NCBI RefSeq assembly: GCF_030378205.1
Contig: NZ_CP127385.1
Span: forward strand, 4,814,001-4,878,000
Length of the DNA: 64,000 nt
Reading direction: 5' to 3'
From: Bradyrhizobium sp. NP1
GTDB lineage: Bacteria > Pseudomonadota > Alphaproteobacteria > Rhizobiales > Xanthobacteraceae
Positions 52,700 to 62,062 of this stretch are shown here, in pieces. Under the pieces are notes generated by a model. That model worked only from the letters and a program-made list of their open reading frames with translations. It was not told the origin of the DNA and did no database searches. Position numbers and translations under genes: made by a program. Every line of letters begins with the position of its first letter. Within the stretch, counting starts at the first letter, position 1.

Positions 52700-53170
52700 T
52701 CAATCCTCCTCGCCGGATCGCCGGTAGCGGAAATCGCAATGGCTGGCGCCCTGCATGATGGTTTGCGTGCGCGTCAGCCTGACGTCGGGATCAAACCCTT
52801 TGGCCGTATCGAAATCCGCGCTGCAGACCAGCAGGAATCCGAGCTCCGGCTCGCCGAGCGCCTTGTAGAATTCGGCGTAGCGGCATCCCGTGACGTCGAT
52901 CGCGTAAGTGTCCTCTGACCGCTCGACCACCCTGTAGTCGAGCGCGTCTTCGCCGGCATAGGTTGCGAACGCGGACGCCATGACGTTGCCGAGGTTCTTG
53001 TCGTTCTTCGCCCGCCAGAACGCTTCGCCGTAGCGGCGATAGGTGTCGCCGAGCGCCTTTCGAACCAGGGCGTTCGCCCGCTCCTTGCCGAGCTCTGCCT
53101 GCAAGGCCTTCACGAGCGGCACCAGCAACTCGGCCTGGATCTTGGCTTGCTGAATGACGGAAACGGCCAT
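52700..53170 (-). CDS. L-2-amino-thiazoline-4-carboxylate hydrolase-like protein
   Basis: The 156-residue protein resembles the ATC hydrolase family (PF14196): GCRYAEFYKALGEPELGFLLVCSADFDTAKGF and the C-terminal LTRTQTIMQGASHCDFRYR. The family member from Pseudomonas opens the thiazoline ring on the way to cysteine; most relatives are uncharacterised. The conserved Cys/His/Asp near the end are the probable catalytic group. No partner genes for that pathway are adjacent. Confidence 0.78.
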   Translation of the reverse strand: MAVSVIQQAKIQAELLVPLVKALQAELGKERANALVRKALGDTYRRYGEAFWRAKNDKNLGNVMASAFATYAGEDALDYRVVERSEDTYAIDVTGCRYAEFYKALGEPELGFLLVCSADFDTAKGFDPDVRLTRTQTIMQGASHCDFRYRRSGEED

Positions 53171-53242
53171 GCTCCACCTCCCGTTCTGGCGTTGCGCGAA
53201 GTATAGCGCAGATCCACGGCGGCGTTGAGATGCGGCCGTCCT

Positions 53243-53620
53243 TCACGCCTGCGGAAACGTCACCGCCTCGATGCGGTTGCCGTCGGGATCGGTGACGAAG
53301 GCAGCGTAGTAGCGGACGCGATCGTGCGGCCGCAATCCCGGCGCTCCATCGGAAGCGCCACCGGCACCGAGCGCCGCGGCGTGGAAGGCATCAACCGCCT
53401 CCGGCGATCGCGCGCGCAGGCAGATATGCGTGCCGCTCCCCTCCTCCACCCGCTTCATGCCGGGGCGCAGGTTGATCCAGAATTCCGGATAGGCCTTGCC
53501 GAAGCCGATCGTCGCCGGCCGCGTGACGAGGCGTGCGAGCCCGAGCGGTGCAAGCGCAGCCTCATAGAAGCGCGCGGCGCGTTCGAGGTCGCTGACGGCA
53601 ACGGAAATGTGATCAATCAC
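53243..53620 (-). CDS. VOC family (glyoxalase/bleomycin-resistance fold) protein
   Basis: This single VOC domain of 125 residues starts VIDHISVAVSDLERAARFYEAAL and ends DPDGNRIEAVTF, giving the His and Glu metal ligands typical of the fold. The GTG at 53620 has GGAG upstream and overlaps the stop of the DinB gene (GTGA). It may be a lyase, dioxygenase or drug-binding protein; no specific function can be named. Confidence 0.85.
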   Translation of the reverse strand: MIDHISVAVSDLERAARFYEAALAPLGLARLVTRPATIGFGKAYPEFWINLRPGMKRVEEGSGTHICLRARSPEAVDAFHAAALGAGGASDGAPGLRPHDRVRYYAAFVTDPDGNRIEAVTFPQA

Positions 53621-54198
53621 GATGGCTCTCCCTCCTCCCTGCCCCACACCATTTCCTCGCTCCAGCCGAGCTGGTCGAATTCGCCAGCCCGCAGCGGCGC
53701 TTCACCGACCGAGAAGAACTCATCGAGCTGAGGCGGCTTGATCGCCGTTCCCGCGAGCATCGCATGGGCCTGGCCGCGATGATGGATCTGATGCTGGAAC
53801 AGATGCATCAGCAGGCGGTCGCGCCGCTCAGCCTGAATGCGGGTATCACGGTTGACCCGCACGATCGCGCCGAGACGTTCATCCGTCAGCGCATTGCAAT
53901 GCGCGATCAGGCGCGCATCTATCGCAGCTTGCGCGGTCCGCAATTCGCCGATTGATGGATACGGCACGGGATTGGCCCAGGCCTTCGGCCCGAGCCAGCC
54001 GCCTTCGAGCGCATCGACATAGAAGAGGTCGATGACATAGATGTGATTCAAGGTCGCCTGCAGGCTCGGAAAGAAGCTCGTTCGATCGGCCTCGAATGCC
54101 TGCCGATCGAGCCCGGCACAGGCCGAAAGCAGCCGATGGTTCGACCACGCGTTGTTGTAGGCGAACGCGCGGTAGGTCTGAACGAGGCTGGCGGGCAT
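53617..54198 (-). CDS. DinB family protein
   Basis: The 193-residue four-helix protein of the DinB/YfiT type has the metal-binding His triad: His in TLNHIYVIDLFY and two in HQIHHRGQAHAML. Such proteins are thiol-dependent S-transferases or of unknown function. GGAGG lies before the ATG at 54198. It is coupled to the VOC gene. Confidence 0.87.
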   Translation of the reverse strand: MPASLVQTYRAFAYNNAWSNHRLLSACAGLDRQAFEADRTSFFPSLQATLNHIYVIDLFYVDALEGGWLGPKAWANPVPYPSIGELRTAQAAIDARLIAHCNALTDERLGAIVRVNRDTRIQAERRDRLLMHLFQHQIHHRGQAHAMLAGTAIKPPQLDEFFSVGEAPLRAGEFDQLGWSEEMVWGREEGEPS

Positions 54199-54241
54199 AT
54201 CCACCTCCAGGCGCGAACTGATCCCCCATGCCAATGATGGC

Positions 54242-55840
54242 CTACGCCGGCGCGTCCGACCTCACAAGCTTGTAGAATACAGAATCCATCAGCGCCTGGA
54301 ACGAGGCGTCGATGATGTTCGGCGACACGCCGACCGTGGTCCAGCGTTCGCCGGCCTCGTCCTCGCTCTCGATCAGCACACGCGTCACCGCTTCCGTACC
54401 GCCATTGAGGATACGGACGCGGTAGTCGACCAGCTTCAGCCCCTCGATATATTTCTGGTACTTGCCGAGATCCTTGCGCAAGGCGACGTCGAGCGCGTTG
54501 ACCGGGCCGTTGCCTTCGGCGGCCGAGATCAGCCGCTCGCCGGCGACATCGACCTTCACCACAGCGAGCGCCACGGTGACCTGCTGGCCGTTGGCGTTGT
54601 AGCGCTGCTCGACATTGACGTCGAACTGCTCGACGCGGAAATATTCCGGCACCTTGCCGAGGGTGCGGCGGGCCAACAGCTCGAACGAGGCATTGGCGGA
54701 TTCATAGGCGTAACCGGCGGCCTCGCGCTCCTTCAGCTCCTCGACGAGGCGCGAAAGCCTGGCGTCGTTCCTGTCGTAGGCGAAGCCTGCCCGGTCGAGC
54801 GCGGCGATGACGTTGGAGCGGCCGGCCTGGTCCGAGACCAACACCTTGCGGTGGTTGCCAACCGTCTCAGGCGCGACATGCTCGTAAGTCTGCGGATCCT
54901 TCAGCATTGCCGACGCATGGATGCCGGTCTTGGTCACGAAGGCGCTTTCGCCGACATAGGCGGCGTGGCGGTTCGGCGCGCGGTTGAGCATGTTGTCGAG
55001 CGTGCGCGACACCTTTGCGAGACTGGCCAACTGCGCATCGGAAACGCTGATCTCGAAGGAATCGGAAAATTCACGCTTCAGCTTCAGGGTCGGGATCAGC
55101 GAACAAAGATTGGCGTTGCCGCAGCGCTCGCCAAGGCCGTTCAGCGTGCCCTGGATCTGCCGCGCGCCGGCGCGCACCGCGGCCAGCGAATTGGCGACCG
55201 CCTGTTCGGTGTCGTTGTGGGCATGGATGCCGACGTGATCGCCCGGGATGAGCTTGGTCACCTCGCGCACGATCGCTTCCACCTCGTGCGGCATGGTGCC
55301 GCCGTTGGTGTCGCACAAGACGACCCACCGCGCGCCGGAATCATAGGCCGCCTTGGCGCAGGCGAGCGCGAATTCGGCGTTTTCCTTGTAGCCGTCGAAG
55401 AAATGCTCGCAATCGAGCATGACCTCGCGCCCGGCGGCCTTCGCCGCAGCGACGCTGTCGCGGATGGAGGCGAGGTTTTCCTCGTTGGTGGTCTCGAGCG
55501 CCACCCGCACCTGATAGGCGGACGATTTCGCGACGAAGCAGATCGCATCCGCCTTGGCCTCGAGCAGCGCAGCGAGCCCCGGATCGTTCGAGGCCGAGCG
55601 GCCGGCGCGCCGCGTCATGCCGAAGGCGGTGAAGCGGGCATGGTCGAGCTTCGGCTTGGCCGCAAAGAACTCGCTGTCGAGCGGATTGGCGCCGGGATAG
55701 CCGCCCTCGACATAGTCGATGCCGAGTTCGTCAAGCATCGCGGTGATCGCCTGCTTGTCGTGCAGGGTGAAATCGACGCCGTTGGTTTGCGCGCCGTCGC
55801 GCAGCGTGGTGTCGAAGAGATAGAGGCGCTCCTTGCTCAT
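54242..55840 (-). CDS. cimA: Citramalate synthase
   Basis: The 532-residue HMGL-like TIM barrel begins FDTTLRDGAQTNGVDF, the DxxLRDG motif with metal and substrate residues. HAHNDTEQAVANSLAAVRAGARQIQGTLNGLGERCGNANL holds the His-x-His metal ligands and the GxGERxGN loop. A C-terminal LeuA regulatory-like domain follows from about residue 400. It condenses pyruvate and acetyl-CoA to (R)-citramalate for threonine-independent isoleucine synthesis. The start overlaps the GNAT stop (ATGA). Confidence 0.93.
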   Translation of the reverse strand: MSKERLYLFDTTLRDGAQTNGVDFTLHDKQAITAMLDELGIDYVEGGYPGANPLDSEFFAAKPKLDHARFTAFGMTRRAGRSASNDPGLAALLEAKADAICFVAKSSAYQVRVALETTNEENLASIRDSVAAAKAAGREVMLDCEHFFDGYKENAEFALACAKAAYDSGARWVVLCDTNGGTMPHEVEAIVREVTKLIPGDHVGIHAHNDTEQAVANSLAAVRAGARQIQGTLNGLGERCGNANLCSLIPTLKLKREFSDSFEISVSDAQLASLAKVSRTLDNMLNRAPNRHAAYVGESAFVTKTGIHASAMLKDPQTYEHVAPETVGNHRKVLVSDQAGRSNVIAALDRAGFAYDRNDARLSRLVEELKEREAAGYAYESANASFELLARRTLGKVPEYFRVEQFDVNVEQRYNANGQQVTVALAVVKVDVAGERLISAAEGNGPVNALDVALRKDLGKYQKYIEGLKLVDYRVRILNGGTEAVTRVLIESEDEAGERWTTVGVSPNIIDASFQALMDSVFYKLVRSDAPA

Positions 55841-56352
55841 GACTGCGCTCCCGGCGCGGCGGCGTCGCCGAGCTGCTTCTGCATGGTGGTGTTGGCGAGC
55901 CACTCGCCGTTGACGGAAACGCTGTTGCGCTGGCGCGCCACATAGCCGCGCTTCCTGAAGAACTCCTGCGCGGTCTCGCTGGCGTCGACGGTCAGTGCCT
56001 TCACGCCGCGGCCACCGGCAAGCCGCTCCAGCGCATCGCACAGCATGGAACCGATGCCTTCGCCCGCCGCATCAGGGTGCACGTAGAGCATGTCGATGTG
56101 GTCGTTGCCTTTCAGCGACGCAAATCCGACCGGCGAATTCTCCAATGTCGCGATCAGCGTCAACTGGCCGGCAAGCCGCTTGCCGAAGGCCTGCTCGTCG
56201 TCGGCCGAGGCCGCCCAGGCCTCCTGCTGCGCTTCGCTGTAATCGTCGCCGGTCAACTCCAGGATCGAGGCGGCGAAGATCGCCGCCAGGACGGGCGTAT
56301 CGGCGGCCAGAAATGGCCGCAGCGCTGGTTTTGGCGATTCCTGTGCCATCAT
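55837..56352 (-). CDS. GNAT family N-acetyltransferase
   Basis: The 171-residue protein carries the GNAT acetyl-CoA loop in [22 protein letters not shown] and the final strands [20 protein letters not shown]. It sits between cysS and cimA, each joined by an ATGA overlap, and is probably co-translated with both. Substrate unknown. Confidence 0.87.
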   Translation of the reverse strand: MMAQESPKPALRPFLAADTPVLAAIFAASILELTGDDYSEAQQEAWAASADDEQAFGKRLAGQLTLIATLENSPVGFASLKGNDHIDMLYVHPDAAGEGIGSMLCDALERLAGGRGVKALTVDASETAQEFFRKRGYVARQRNSVSVNGEWLANTTMQKQLGDAAAPGAQS

Positions 56353-57800
56353 CGCGCGATCTCCCAGGTGGTGACCGGCTTGCCGTCGGCGCCCTTGCCA
56401 TCCTTGAGCACGACGCCCATTGCAGCGAGCTCGTCGCGAATGCGGTCGGATTCCCTGAAGTCCTTGCGGGCGCGGGCGGCGGCGCGTTCGGCGATCAACG
56501 TGTTGACCTGATCGGCGTCGATATCGGATTTTTGACGTCGGAGAATATCTTGCAACCCTACGCCCTTCAGAGTGAAACCCAAGAAGTCGCAAGTCGCCTT
56601 AAGATCACTGGCGGCTCGATAATCTCCCGCCCGGCCCTTCGCTGCTAGCGAATGAAGCGCCGCAATGGCTTGGGACGTGTTCAAGTCGTCACTGAGAGCC
56701 GAAAGCACATCCTCCGACACAGTTCCGTGCTCTGCATCTACGGTACGTGTTATGTGCTGAAAACTGTCGAGAGCGACTGCCGCCTGTTCAGTCGAATGCC
56801 GCGTCCAATCAATCGGCGATCGATAGTGCGTCATCAACATCTGAAACCGCAACACTTCTCCTGGCCAGTCTTTCAGCAGATCACGGATCGTGAAAAAATT
56901 GCCGAGCGACTTCGACATCTTCTCGCCCTCGACCTGGAGGAAGCCGTTGTGCATCCAGGTGTTGGCCATGCGCGCTTCATGGAACGCGCAGCAGCTTTGC
57001 GCGAGCTCGTTCTCGTGATGTGGGAACACCAGATCGATGCCGCCGCCATGAATGTCGAACTGCTCGCCGAGATGCTTCCAGGCCATCGCCGAGCATTCGA
57101 TGTGCCAGCCGGGGCGGCCTTCAGACTTGATGCCCGCAGGCGAGGGCCAGGACGGCTCGCCGGGCTTGGAGGGCTTCCACAGCACGAAGTCGGTGACGTC
57201 GCGCTTGTAGGGAGCAACATCGACGCGCGCGCCGGCGATCATCTCGTCGAGCGAGCGGTTGGCCAGCGCGCCGTAACGCGGCAGCACCTTGTTCGCGGCG
57301 TTCATCGCCTGCGGCGAGAACAGCACGTGATCTTCGGCGACATAGGCGAAGCCGCCCTCGACCAGCTTCTCGATGATCGCGCGCATTTCGGCGATGTGCT
57401 CGGTCGCGCGCGGCTCGACGGTCGGGCGCAAGGCACCGAGCGCGTCGACATCCTCGTGGAACTGGCGCTCGGTGACCTCGGTGACCTTGCGGATCGCCTC
57501 GTTGAGCGGCAAACCCGGAAAATCCCGCGCCGCGCGGTCGTTGATCTTGTCATCGACGTCGGTGATGTTGCGGACGTAGGTGACTTTCGTCTCACCCTTG
57601 CCATCGTCCCACACGCCCTGTTTAGCCAGATGGCGCAACAGGCGGAACAGCACGTCGAACACGATGACGGGGCGCGCATTGCCGATATGGGCGAAGTCGT
57701 AGACCGTCGGCCCGCACACATACATGCGCACATGTTTCGGATCGAGCGGCACGAAGGGCCGCTTTTCCCGGGTCAAGGTATCGTAGAGTCGCAATTGCAT
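56349..57800 (-). CDS. cysS: Cysteinyl-tRNA synthetase
   Basis: The 483-residue class I synthetase has the HIGH-type motif ([10 protein letters not shown]), the KMSKS loop (EKMSKSLGN) and the zinc ligands in [36 protein letters not shown]. It charges tRNA-Cys. The anticodon-binding half, encoded at about 56530-56890, has visibly lower GC at third positions than the rest of the gene and its neighbours, suggesting recombination with a foreign allele. First gene of the cysS-GNAT-cimA operon. Confidence 0.95.
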   Translation of the reverse strand: MQLRLYDTLTREKRPFVPLDPKHVRMYVCGPTVYDFAHIGNARPVIVFDVLFRLLRHLAKQGVWDDGKGETKVTYVRNITDVDDKINDRAARDFPGLPLNEAIRKVTEVTERQFHEDVDALGALRPTVEPRATEHIAEMRAIIEKLVEGGFAYVAEDHVLFSPQAMNAANKVLPRYGALANRSLDEMIAGARVDVAPYKRDVTDFVLWKPSKPGEPSWPSPAGIKSEGRPGWHIECSAMAWKHLGEQFDIHGGGIDLVFPHHENELAQSCCAFHEARMANTWMHNGFLQVEGEKMSKSLGNFFTIRDLLKDWPGEVLRFQMLMTHYRSPIDWTRHSTEQAAVALDSFQHITRTVDAEHGTVSEDVLSALSDDLNTSQAIAALHSLAAKGRAGDYRAASDLKATCDFLGFTLKGVGLQDILRRQKSDIDADQVNTLIAERAAARARKDFRESDRIRDELAAMGVVLKDGKGADGKPVTTWEIAR

Positions 57801-58089
57801 GGGTATACCGTCGCTCGTGCCTTGCGGCCGGGCGTCCTGATGATCTCTTTGTGTAGAGAAAAGACGGCCTCAGCCAGCGAATCGCTAGCTAATAATCTCG
57901 CGGCAAATGATGCAGATGGCGAGGAAGCCGTTCATGGTCACACCATGGGGGAATCGGGGGCATGCCGTCAAGTGGGGCGTTTTCGGACCGATTTTCGCCG
58001 CAAAATCAAAGCACCTCCGCCGGCATGGTTAATCATCCTTAATCTTTTCGGTCTATCCCATGCGCGCGTTCCCCATTGATCGGTGCCCT

Positions 58090-58395
58090 ATGCGACTTGT
58101 TACGGCGCTTTTCGTCTCCGCGCTCCTTGCCGCTGCTTCCGAAGCCGCGGCGGAAACCAGGGTTTTCATCGTCGCCAACCAGGCCGACGGCTATGGCGTC
58201 GACCAATGCCTGGCCCGGGGCGAGAAGTGCGGCGCGCACGCCGCCCTGTCCTATTGCCGGGCGCGCGACTTCAGCCAGGCGTCGGCCTATCGCCGCGTCG
58301 ATCCCGACGAAATCACCGGTTCGGTGGCGAGATCCGGCGGGAACTGCGCCCATGGCGGCTGCGATGAATATGTCGCGATCACCTGCCAGCGCTGA
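58090..58395 (+). CDS. Small secreted cysteine-rich hypothetical protein
   Basis: The 101-residue protein has a signal peptide (MRLVTALFVSALLAAASEAAA) and a mature part with six cysteines, suitable for disulfides in the periplasm (DQCLARGEKCGAH, SYCRARDF, GNCAHGGCDEY, ITCQR). The segment from ANQADGYGVDQCL resembles DUF4189-like small domains, weakly. The ATG at 58090 is taken because the signal peptide begins there. Function unknown. Confidence 0.7.
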   Translation: MRLVTALFVSALLAAASEAAAETRVFIVANQADGYGVDQCLARGEKCGAHAALSYCRARDFSQASAYRRVDPDEITGSVARSGGNCAHGGCDEYVAITCQR

Positions 58396-58528
58396 AGCCT
58401 GATTCGGACCGGCCGATCTGCCACACCGGTGCCCCGGAAACGACGTGACGATGCCCCGGGAAGCAGCTATGTGGGAGCGCCTGCCGCGGGGCTTGCCGGC
58501 CGCGCGGAAATGCTTTTTACGGCCGGAT

Positions 58529-59707
58529 ATGCCAGAACAGCAGACTGCCTCTCTCCGCCGATGGATCCTCGCCTGCGCCGCGTTGCTCGGCGGGCTTGCG
58601 TCCGCTCCTGCCGCGTTCGCGCAGATGAACCCCGGCGCGCCGCCCCCGCCGCCTGCGGCGGCCACCAACCCGATCTGTCCCCGGCTGGAAGCGCAGCTCG
58701 CCACCATCGACCGTGGCGGCAGCAATGATCCGAACAAGGACGAGCAGATCCGCCGCTACCAGGACGCCGCCACCCGCCAGCAGGCCGAACTCGAGCGCGT
58801 CACCTCGCAGGCCAAGCGCATGGGCTGCGACAGCTCCGGCTTCTTCTCGCTGTTCAATGGCCAGTCCGCGCAATGCGGCCCGGTGAACAACCAGATCCAG
58901 CAGATGCGCGCCAATCTCGACCAGATGACCTCGAGCCTGGAGCGGCTGCGCACCGGCGGCAGCGTCGACCGCGACAACCAGCGCCGCTCCGTGCTGATTG
59001 CGCTGGCGCAGAACAATTGCGGGCCGCAATATGCCGCAGCCGTTCAGCAGCAGGGCCCCTCCGGCCCCGGCGGCTTCCTGAACAACCTGTTCGGTGGTGG
59101 CAACAACGCTCCCGGCATGCCGGTCCCGGCCGATCTCGGTCCGCCATCCGGCACCTACCGCACGGTGTGCGTGCGCACCTGCGACGGCGCCTATTTCCCG
59201 ATCTCGTTCGCAACCGTGCCGACGCGCTTCCCTGACGACGAGAAGACCTGCAAGTCGCTGTGCCCGGCCACCGACGCAACGCTGTTCGCCTACCGCAATC
59301 CCGGCGAGGACATGAACCAGGCGGTTTCCATCGCGGGCCAGCCCTATTCGTCGCTGCCGAATGCGTTCCGCTTCCGCACCGAGTTCAATCCGTCCTGCTC
59401 CTGCAAGGCGCCCGGGCAGACCTGGTCGGAGGCGCTCAAATCGATCGACGACAAGGCGGCCGCCGAGCAGCAGGGCGACATCATCGTCACCGAAGAGAGC
59501 GCGCGGAAGATGCAGCAGCGCGCCCAGCAGACCAAGGGTGCAGCGGGTGCGGGCAAGAAGGGCGCGCCGGCGGCTACCGCGAACACGCCCCCTGCCCCTG
59601 ACCCCTCGCAGCCCGCCGCCGATCCGGCAACTGCCGGCAAGGACCGGCCGATCCGCTCGGTCGGGCCGACCTTCCTGCCCAACAACGCGCCCGCCACCAC
59701 GCGCTAG
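58529..59707 (+). CDS. DUF2865 domain-containing secreted protein
   Basis: From 58529 the 392-residue protein has a typical signal peptide (MPEQQTASLRRWILACAALL, cut near AAFAQ). In-frame starts up to 58445 exist but give an unusually long n-region. The mature part has a Pro-rich stretch, a coiled-coil region (about 50-160) and the DUF2865 core YRTVCVRTCDGAYFPISFAT with YRNPGEDMNQAVS and several cysteines. The C-terminal 70 residues are low-complexity Ala/Pro. Function unknown; the domain is frequent in Rhizobiales. Confidence 0.82.
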   Translation: MPEQQTASLRRWILACAALLGGLASAPAAFAQMNPGAPPPPPAAATNPICPRLEAQLATIDRGGSNDPNKDEQIRRYQDAATRQQAELERVTSQAKRMGCDSSGFFSLFNGQSAQCGPVNNQIQQMRANLDQMTSSLERLRTGGSVDRDNQRRSVLIALAQNNCGPQYAAAVQQQGPSGPGGFLNNLFGGGNNAPGMPVPADLGPPSGTYRTVCVRTCDGAYFPISFATVPTRFPDDEKTCKSLCPATDATLFAYRNPGEDMNQAVSIAGQPYSSLPNAFRFRTEFNPSCSCKAPGQTWSEALKSIDDKAAAEQQGDIIVTEESARKMQQRAQQTKGAAGAGKKGAPAATANTPPAPDPSQPAADPATAGKDRPIRSVGPTFLPNNAPATTR

Positions 59708-59717
59708 ACCGGGTTCG

Positions 59718-61466
59718 CTAACCGTCAAACGCTTCCGCCGAGGCGCGGCCCACGCGCGACACCAGCTTCTCGTCGGGAACCGGCAGCGCCTTGCCGAGAT
59801 CGCGGAAGCGGTTGGTGATGGGATAGCGGCGATCGCGACCGAAATTCTTGCGCGTCACCTTGACGCCGGGCGCGGCCTGCCGGCGCTTGTATTCGGCGAT
59901 GTTCAGCAGGCGGTCGATGCGCGCCACGAGATCAGCATCGAAGCCCGCCGCGATGATCGAGGCGAGCGGCTCCTCGCGTTCGACCAGCCGCTCCAGGACG
60001 GCATCGAGCACCTCGTAAGGCGGCAGCGAGTCCTGGTCGGTCTGGTTCTCGCGCAACTCCGCCGTCGGCGGCCGGACGATGATGCTTTCCGGGATGACCT
60101 CGCCCGAGGGTCCGAGCGCGCCGTCCGGCTTCCAGCGGTTGCGCAGCGCCGAGAGGCGGAACACCTCGGTCTTGTAGATGTCCTTGATCGGATTGAAGCC
60201 GCCGTTCATGTCGCCATAGAGCGTGGCGTAGCCGACCGACATTTCCGACTTGTTGCCGGTCGTCACCACCATGGCGCCGGTCTTGTTGGAGATCGCCATC
60301 AGCAGCGTGCCGCGGGCGCGCGCCTGCAAATTCTCCTCGGTGATGTCGCGCGGCAGTCCCTTGAACACGCCGGACAGGATCTTCTCGAAACCCTCCACCG
60401 CGTCCGCGATCGGCAGCACCTCGTAGCGGATGCCGAGCGCGGCCGCCAGCCGCGCCGCGTCGTCGAGCGACACCTGCGCGGTGAAACGGTACGGCAGCAT
60501 CACGCCGCGCACCGCGTCCTTCCCGAGCGCGTCGACCGCGATCGCCGCGCACAGCGCGGAGTCGATGCCGCCGGAGATGCCGAGCAGCACGCCGGGAAAT
60601 CCGGTCTTGCGGACGTAGTCGCGCAGGCCAAGCACGCAGGCCGCGTAATCGGCCTCGTCGCCATCAGGGATTTTCGCGATCGGGCCAGAGCAGCGCCAGC
60701 CGGCGTCGGTCTTGCCCCAGCGCAGGGTCGTGATGCTCTCCTGGAACGCCGGCAGTTGGGCGGCGACCGACAAATCCGCATTCAGCACGAAGGAGGCGCC
60801 GTCGAACACCAGCTCGTCCTGGCCGCCGACCTGGTTGAGATAGGCGAGCGGCAGGCCGCTTTCGGTGACGCGTGCCACCGCAATCGACAGCCGCACGTCG
60901 CCCTTGTCGCGCGCGTAAGGCGAACCGTTCGGCACCACGATGATTTCGGCGCCGGTCTCGGCAAGGCACTCGACGACGTTCTCGTAGTCCTCGGATTCCT
61001 CGAGCCAGATGTCCTCGCAGATGGGAACGCCGACCCGCACGCCGCGAACCGTCACGGGACCCGCGGCGGGTCCGCGCGCGAACAGGCGCTTCTCGTCGAA
61101 CACGCCGTAGTTCGGCAAATTGGCCTTGAAGCGCAAGGCGGCGATGCGGCCGCCGTCCAGCAGCGCCACGGCGTTGTAGAGCTTGTCGTCCTCGACCCAG
61201 GGGCTGCCGACCAGCATCGCCGGTCCGCCATCGGCGGTCTCGCGGGCCAGCGCCTCGACCGCCGCGCGGCAGGCCGCCTGGAACGCGGGCTTGAGCACGA
61301 GGTCTTCAGGCGGATAACCGGCAATGAACAGTTCCGGCAGCAGGACGAGGTCGGCGCCATCGGCCGCCGCCTGCGCGCGCGCGGCGCGGGCCTTGGCGGC
61401 GTTACCCTCGACATCCCCGACGGTCGGATTGAGCTGGGCGAGCGTGATCGAAAATTGAGCGGTCAT
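59718..61466 (-). CDS. nadE: NAD+ synthase, glutamine-hydrolysing
   Basis: This two-domain enzyme of 582 residues has an N-terminal nitrilase-type amidase with the Glu-Lys-Cys triad (LLPELF, FKANLPNYGVF, PICEDIW) that frees ammonia from glutamine. The C-terminal synthetase has the PP-loop SGGIDSALCAAIA and TGNKSEMSVGYATLYGDMNGG. It makes NAD+ from deamido-NAD. The ATG at 61466 is chosen over a start 15 bases upstream. Confidence 0.95.
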   Translation of the reverse strand: MTAQFSITLAQLNPTVGDVEGNAAKARAARAQAAADGADLVLLPELFIAGYPPEDLVLKPAFQAACRAAVEALARETADGGPAMLVGSPWVEDDKLYNAVALLDGGRIAALRFKANLPNYGVFDEKRLFARGPAAGPVTVRGVRVGVPICEDIWLEESEDYENVVECLAETGAEIIVVPNGSPYARDKGDVRLSIAVARVTESGLPLAYLNQVGGQDELVFDGASFVLNADLSVAAQLPAFQESITTLRWGKTDAGWRCSGPIAKIPDGDEADYAACVLGLRDYVRKTGFPGVLLGISGGIDSALCAAIAVDALGKDAVRGVMLPYRFTAQVSLDDAARLAAALGIRYEVLPIADAVEGFEKILSGVFKGLPRDITEENLQARARGTLLMAISNKTGAMVVTTGNKSEMSVGYATLYGDMNGGFNPIKDIYKTEVFRLSALRNRWKPDGALGPSGEVIPESIIVRPPTAELRENQTDQDSLPPYEVLDAVLERLVEREEPLASIIAAGFDADLVARIDRLLNIAEYKRRQAAPGVKVTRKNFGRDRRYPITNRFRDLGKALPVPDEKLVSRVGRASAEAFDG

Positions 61467-61509
61467 GGCGCGATGGTGCACCCCTGTGCGGTCAACTGCA
61501 ATTGCCCCT

Positions 61510-61863
61510 TTAGAACGCGCCCATGCGCTCGGCGAGGGCGAACAGCCAGAACGCGCCGGCCATCAGCAGGGAGACGCCGACGGCGGCCGAGCCCATGTCC
61601 TTGACCCGGCCGATCTGCGCGTCGTGATCGGTGGTCAGCCGATCGGCGAGCTTCTCGATCGCGGTGTTGAGCAGCTCGACCACCAGGACGAAGGCCACGA
61701 CGGCCACGAGCTCGACTCGGCGCATGGTCGTGGCGCCGATCAGCCATGCGCCGGGCAGCGACAGCGCGAGCGCCGCCAGCTCCTCGCGAACGGCCTGCTC
61801 CGAGCGGACCGCAAAGACGAGGCCGTTCCGCGTGTTGATCGTGGCCCGCCAAAGCCGCAGCAA
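61510..61863 (-). CDS. dgkA: Diacylglycerol kinase
   Basis: The 117-residue integral membrane enzyme has three helices and the DgkA motif ELLNTAIEKLADR with GRVKDMGSAAV. It recycles diacylglycerol to phosphatidic acid. The best start is a TTG at 61863 with AGGGGGG eight bases upstream; the frame above it closes at the TAG of the CTAG repeat. The repeat begins 34 bases upstream. Confidence 0.88.
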   Translation of the reverse strand: MLRLWRATINTRNGLVFAVRSEQAVREELAALALSLPGAWLIGATTMRRVELVAVVAFVLVVELLNTAIEKLADRLTTDHDAQIGRVKDMGSAAVGVSLLMAGAFWLFALAERMGAF

Positions 61864-61896
61864 TTCCAGTGCCCCCCTACGGCCAGAAGCCCGACG

Positions 61897-62062
61897 CTAG
61901 TGGAGCGGATTTGACGTTCGCTACCCGTTTGCCGCGATTCTTTAATGCGAACGTCAAATCCGAAGCTCCACTAGCATCAATAGCTTGCTAGTGGTCCTTT
62001 GATTCTAACATTCGCAAACGTGCCTCCCAAGTGGGGAGCGAATGTTAGAATCGGACCACTAG
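61897..62062. repeat. CTAG-bounded hairpin repeat, copy B (complete inverted pair)
   Basis: Unit 1 (61897-61974) runs from CTAGTGGAGCGGATTTGACG to AAGCTCCACTAG, with arms of 25 and 28 bases and a 3-base bulge. Unit 2 (61988-62062) runs from CTAGTGGTCCTTTGATTC to GAATCGGACCACTAG with the bulge on the other arm. Read on the opposite strand, unit 1 aligns with unit 2, so the pair is head-to-head, spaced by 13 bases. The last CTAG holds the stop codon of the DAHP synthase gene. Confidence 0.9.

Noticed and set aside
61927..61948. Possible tRNA or small structured RNA in the loop of the CTAG repeat
   Set aside because: No cloverleaf, anticodon loop or T-arm signature; the pairing is explained by the repeat arms.
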